Assembly: GCA_018396705.1 (NCBI GenBank)
Contig: JAGTQZ010000002.1
Location: 62,001-126,000 of the forward strand
Reading direction: 5' to 3'
DNA length: 64,000 nucleotides
Origin: Candidatus Bathyarchaeota archaeon
GTDB taxonomy: Archaea; Thermoproteota; Bathyarchaeia; Bathyarchaeales; Bathycorpusculaceae
The number at the start of each line of letters is the position of its first letter. Within the stretch, counting starts at the first letter, position 1. A program made the translations under genes and the position numbers. The notes beneath the pieces are model-generated. The model was not told the origin of the DNA. It did no database searches and saw only the letters and a program-made list of their open reading frames with translations. Positions 60,676 through 64,000 of this stretch are shown here, in pieces.

Positions 60676-62472
60676 ATGACAAAAATATACGGATATGCCG
60701 GAAAAGTTCTCAGGGTGGACTTAACCAACAAAAAGATAGTGATTGAAATTCTGAGAAATGAACTAATAACCCGCTACATAGGTGGTAAGGGCTTTGGAGC
60801 AAAGATTCTATGTGAAGGGCTGAAACCGGAAATTGACGCATATGATCCAGCTAACATGCTTATTTTTGCAACTGGACCTGCAAATGGTGCAATTTTATCT
60901 GGGGCCTCAAGACTATGCGCAATTTTTAAGTCGCCTTTGACTGGAATTTGGGGAGAATCGCAATGTGGCGGTTACTTCGCTCCAGAACTCAAACACGCTG
61001 GTTATGACATGATCATAATCCAGGGTGTATCAGACAAACCAGTGTATTTGAAAATCGAGGATGAACAAGTTAGTTTACATGATGCGGCACATCTATGGGG
61101 AAAGGATACATTCGAAACGGAGGAAATAATAAGAAAAGACCATGACTCAAAATTCCAAGTACTTTCAATAGGGCCGGCTGGCGAAAATTTAGTAAGATAT
61201 GCTTGCATTACCCATGGCAAAGGCAGACAGTTTGGGAGATGTGGTGCTGGGGCTATAATGGGCTCCAAAAAGCTTAAAGCAATCGCTGTTAAAGGTGGTG
61301 GAACTGTAGAGATAGCGAAACCGGAAAAACTTGACGAGTTCAGAAGTGAATTAAACGAGAAGATTAGCGAACGCTTGAAATTATTGAGAAATTATGGAAC
61401 GCCTGCCATGATGATGTTGACAAACACCACTGGAACTTTACCGACAAGATATTGGACGGAAGGAGAATTTGAGGGAGCTGAAAAAATTGGTGCTGAAACA
61501 TTGAAAAAGCTTTTTTATAAACAGAGCAAAACGTGTTTTGCATGTGCCGTTGCATGTGGCAAAGTATCTGTTTTCTCAAAAGGTTCCACAATTTCAGAAG
61601 TTGAAGGCCCAGAGTATGAGACGCTTTTTGCTTTCGGGTCGCTTTGTGGAAATGACAATTTAGAGTCCATTTTAGAATGCAATGAAGTATGCGATAGACT
61701 TGGAATGGATACAATTTCAGCTGGAAACGTGGTGGCGTTTGCCATGAAATGTTACGAAGAGGGCATTATAACATCACAAGACACTGATGGAATAAACCTA
61801 ACTTTTGGAAACAGTGAGGCACTCGTCAACATTCTGAAAAAAATAGCATATAGGGAAGGATTCGGCAACGTGCTTGCAGAAGGTGTTAGAAAAGCTGCGA
61901 AAATTATTGGTAAAAATTCTGAAGAAGTTGCTATACATGTTAAAGGTTTAGAACCGCCAGGATATGATCCAAGGGGTTTAAAAGGTGTCGCCCTTGCTTA
62001 TGCCATATCCTGTAGAGGAGCTTGTCATCTCCGTCACATGGTATATAGACCGAACCTAACTGGAGAGAAGCCGTTTGAACGGGGAAAGGTTGATAGAATG
62101 TCATATCAGGGACAAGCAGAAATTGTGAAAGAGCTTGAAGACTTTTACACGATAACTGACTGTATGGTACTATGCAGATTTGTGTGTCTACCAACCATTG
62201 GGCCGATACTATGGGATGAGTTGACAAAACTTTACTCGATATTAACCGGGATAGAAATCAAAAAAGGAGAATTTGTGAATATTTCCTCGCACATAAACAA
62301 CATGATAAGACAGTTTAATGTAAGAGCTGGTCTAGAAGTGAATCAGGATACACTGCCAAAGAGATTCTTTGAAGAGAAACTCAAAACAGGTAACTCAAAA
62401 GGCGAAATAGTTCATTTGAGTGAGTTTGAAAAAATGCTTGACGAATATTACGCGTTAAGAGGGTGGAAGTGA
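60676..62472 (+). CDS. aor: Aldehyde ferredoxin oxidoreductase, tungsten type
   Basis: AOR-family enzyme, 598 aa, with a tungsten- or molybdenum-bis-pterin and one [4Fe-4S] cluster. YIGGKGFGAKIL near residue 35 and ESQCGGYFAPELKHAGYD near 95 are N-terminal family blocks; CFACAVACGKV near 286 has three cluster cysteines, and GRGACHLRHM-like ISCRGACHLRHM near 448 and CMVLCRFVC near 496 include the fourth. It oxidises aldehydes to acids with ferredoxin. A promoter-like ATGTTTTAAAAAC lies upstream. Substrate is unknown. Confidence 0.92.
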   Translation: MTKIYGYAGKVLRVDLTNKKIVIEILRNELITRYIGGKGFGAKILCEGLKPEIDAYDPANMLIFATGPANGAILSGASRLCAIFKSPLTGIWGESQCGGYFAPELKHAGYDMIIIQGVSDKPVYLKIEDEQVSLHDAAHLWGKDTFETEEIIRKDHDSKFQVLSIGPAGENLVRYACITHGKGRQFGRCGAGAIMGSKKLKAIAVKGGGTVEIAKPEKLDEFRSELNEKISERLKLLRNYGTPAMMMLTNTTGTLPTRYWTEGEFEGAEKIGAETLKKLFYKQSKTCFACAVACGKVSVFSKGSTISEVEGPEYETLFAFGSLCGNDNLESILECNEVCDRLGMDTISAGNVVAFAMKCYEEGIITSQDTDGINLTFGNSEALVNILKKIAYREGFGNVLAEGVRKAAKIIGKNSEEVAIHVKGLEPPGYDPRGLKGVALAYAISCRGACHLRHMVYRPNLTGEKPFERGKVDRMSYQGQAEIVKELEDFYTITDCMVLCRFVCLPTIGPILWDELTKLYSILTGIEIKKGEFVNISSHINNMIRQFNVRAGLEVNQDTLPKRFFEEKLKTGNSKGEIVHLSEFEKMLDEYYALRGWK

Positions 62473-62499
62473 AAGTTGACGTCTAATGTTAGCAGTATT

Positions 62500-63144
62500 C
62501 TAAGAAATTGAAGAATAATAGCCACTCTTATTTTTCTCCGCCATTAATACGCGGTAGCCGCTTCCCCTTGCCAAAACCGTGCAGTTCCCGAAGGTTTCAT
62601 GGAATATTTGTTGAAGTCTTTTTCCACCTATCTTGGACTTCACAACAAGTTGTAATGTTCCCTTTTCAACCATATGTTTCGGCGCTTCTGTTATTATGGC
62701 TTTTACTGTGGTTAGTCCGGCGCTTACCGGAGGGTTTGAGAGGATGCAGTTGAACATTGTGTCTTTAACTGGCTCATAGAGGCGTCCTTTTTTAACTTCA
62801 ACGTTGTGAACATTGTTTAGTTCAATGTTTCGTCTCGCAAGTTTCACAGCTCGTTCGTTAACGTCCACCATAATCACATGCAGTTTTGGGTTGAATGCTG
62901 CAGCTGCGATTCCGATGACACCATAGCCGCATCCCACATCCAACACGTAGCCCTTTTCAGGGAGAATCATGGTTTCTATCAATAGTTTTGTACCTAAATC
63001 CACGCGTTTTTTAGAGAATACTCCGGAAGCTGTTAGAAACTTGAAAGTTTTTCCCCTTAAATAGGCTTGTATAAGTCCATATCGTGGTTTCACTTTGGGG
63101 CTTGCTGAAAAATAATGGTCTACTGTGCCTTTTTTGTTAAACAT
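62500..63144 (-). CDS. RsmC/MTS-family methyltransferase
   Basis: SAM-dependent methyltransferase of the RsmC (16S rRNA m2G) family, 214 aa. TVDHYFSASP at the start, VLDVGCGYGVIGIAAAAFNP near residue 66 (SAM motif I) and NCILSNPPVSAG near 132 (NPP catalytic motif) define it. I chose ATG 63144, part of a TGATG overlap with the cbf5 stop; an upstream start at 63168 would overlap more. Pairing with cbf5 suggests rRNA modification. Confidence 0.88.
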   Translation of the reverse strand: MFNKKGTVDHYFSASPKVKPRYGLIQAYLRGKTFKFLTASGVFSKKRVDLGTKLLIETMILPEKGYVLDVGCGYGVIGIAAAAFNPKLHVIMVDVNERAVKLARRNIELNNVHNVEVKKGRLYEPVKDTMFNCILSNPPVSAGLTTVKAIITEAPKHMVEKGTLQLVVKSKIGGKRLQQIFHETFGNCTVLARGSGYRVLMAEKNKSGYYSSIS

Positions 63145-64000
63145 CAGATTTCGCCGCTTTTCCAGCATCTTGGATATGTGCCTCTTGGCATTAAAACACG
63201 TTTAACCTTTGCGACAACACCGTGTTCCATGCTTAGAATTTCCTCGGTGGAAGCTTGGGCTTCTGCAAGGGCGACCGCCTCGTCTTTTAATGTGAAAATT
63301 GCCACCGTAGAACCTGCAGCAATACCCGATTCTATAGATAAAACTCCGGGAGCAGTTAGGTTTGCCCCATGGCAGATAGCATCCACAGCGGAATCCCGAA
63401 TATATATTTTTGGAATAAATGCTAAGGCTTTTTCCATAGGTTGAATAAACTTTTTTAGAATAGCGTCGTCTCTGTTTTCCCGCCACTGCATAAACCAGTA
63501 CGCTACCTCATGTAGCGTTACAAGCCCCTCCTCTTCGACGAAAGGACCTGCCCTTGTCCTGCGGAGTTCTTGCATGTGGGCTCCGCAACCTAAAACTTCA
63601 CCTATGTCATGGCACAATTTGCGAATATACGTGCCTCCTTCACAGCCAACCTTGAAAAGTACGTTACGACCTTCCATTTCAAGGAAGTCTATATAATAAA
63701 TTTTTCTTGTCCGCAATTGACGCTTTACAGAGGCCCTTAACGGTGGACGTTGATAAATGGTGTCTTCAAACTCTTCTAGGACGGCTTTTACACGGTTTTC
63801 AGGCACATCGCCATGAATTTTCATTACGCAGACGTATTCTTTACCGCTTAGGAGTAGCGCTTGCACTATCTTTCTTGACTCTTCTAAGGTTATTGGGAGA
63901 ACACCGGTCACGTTGGGATTTCCCTAAGCCTTTTACCTAGGATGGGCCTCTAGGGTCCCACCGTGGCCGATGTTTTCTACATCGAGGATGCGTTTAACCC
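63144..64000 (-). CDS. cbf5: H/ACA pseudouridine synthase Cbf5, split by intron, partial
   Basis: Catalytic subunit of the archaeal H/ACA box RNP that makes pseudouridine in rRNA and tRNA. Exon 1 (63950 to beyond the window edge) encodes VKRILDVENIGHGGTL; exon 2 (63144-63919) continues PNVTGVLPITLEESRKIVQ and includes RPPLRASVKRQLRTRKIYY, GGTYIRKLCHDIGEVLGCGAHM and the PUA domain to the end. Between them lies a 30-nt segment with in-frame stops. Removing it yields GHGGTLDPNVTGVLP and restores the catalytic Asp (GTLDP). The N-terminal part lies outside the window. Confidence 0.93.
63920..63949 (-). other. Archaeal (bulge-helix-bulge) intron in cbf5
   Basis: Read on the minus strand: exon ...GGGACCCTAG, then 30 nt beginning AGGCCC and ending GGGAA, then ATCCCAAC. 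CCCT and AGGG form the 4-bp central helix, GGGA and TCCC the outer helix, GGCC and GGCT the inner helix, with 3-nt bulges AGA and AAA. Cutting after the second base of each bulge gives CTA GAT CCC (Leu-Asp-Pro) in frame. One T on the 3' side is unpaired, so the motif is slightly relaxed. Confidence 0.85.

Noticed and set aside
63908-63960. Frameshift or pseudogene in cbf5.
   Set aside because: Deleting exactly 30 nt restores the conserved GTLDP in frame and the flanks fold as a bulge-helix-bulge, so an intron explains it better.
1-64000. CRISPR arrays, insertion sequences, integrase/attachment sites or replication origin.
   Set aside because: No regularly spaced repeats, transposase, integrase or origin-like repeat clusters were seen.

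Overview
The window is archaeal chromosomal DNA, most likely from a Thermoproteota lineage such as Bathyarchaeia (the lineage is an inference). Archaeal hallmarks are LysW-carrier lysine/arginine synthesis, the aspartate-semialdehyde (DKFP) entry to the shikimate pathway, a GHMP-type shikimate kinase, a HerA-NurA pair, pyruvate:ferredoxin oxidoreductase, an archaeal signal peptidase, many TTG starts in overlapping genes, TATA-box promoters and a cbf5 gene interrupted by a 30-nt archaeal intron. No tRNA, rRNA, CRISPR array or insertion sequence was recognised.

About 1-36.6 kb is a nearly continuous amino-acid supercluster. It holds lysW-X-Y-Z-J-K (minus), proC (plus), hisG-D-C-B-H-A-F-I (minus), ilvD-pheA (minus), a citramalate-synthase-like gene (plus), a small winged-helix gene, ilvB-ilvN-ilvC-leuC-leuD-leuB-leuA-thrB (plus), and an aromatic operon: aspartate kinase, aroA', aroB', aroD, aroE, shikimate kinase, aroA, aroC, chorismate mutase, aminotransferase and tyrA. 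Aspartate kinase leads the aromatic operon because this route to dehydroquinate starts from aspartate semialdehyde.

The most striking signals lie in the leaders. The aromatic operon is preceded by a 25-codon ORF just downstream of a TATA box whose last 14 codons include nine Phe/Tyr/Trp codons, within RNA that can fold so as to hide or expose the downstream ribosome binding site. Much shorter ORFs precede the his operon (MRECVH...), the ilv operon (MRDSVL...) and cimA (MGNSFI...); they share a start pattern and carry His, Leu and Ile at codon 6. This suggests leader-peptide attenuation in an archaeon. The aromatic case is strong by itself; the short-ORF family is weaker, because one chance match of similar quality occurs in the window.

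From 36.6 to 48.9 kb are two PadR regulators, the porGDAB operon, an ArsB/NhaD-type transporter, herA-nurA with an enlarged NurA, a GNAT acetyltransferase, two tandem zinc-ribbon proteins, an extended signal peptidase and an AhpD-like protein. From 48.85 to 62.5 kb is a catabolic/transport block: lipoate ligase, E2-E1beta-E1alpha of a 2-oxoacid dehydrogenase, a beta-hydroxyacid dehydrogenase, a creatinase-like M24 protein, a cupin, a branched-chain-type ABC importer (livMHFG, divergent livK) and an aldehyde ferredoxin oxidoreductase. The window ends with an RsmC-like methyltransferase and the intron-containing cbf5. Several minus-strand and plus-strand promoters share one layout: a TATA box with a palindrome 15-25 bp downstream, over the predicted transcription start.
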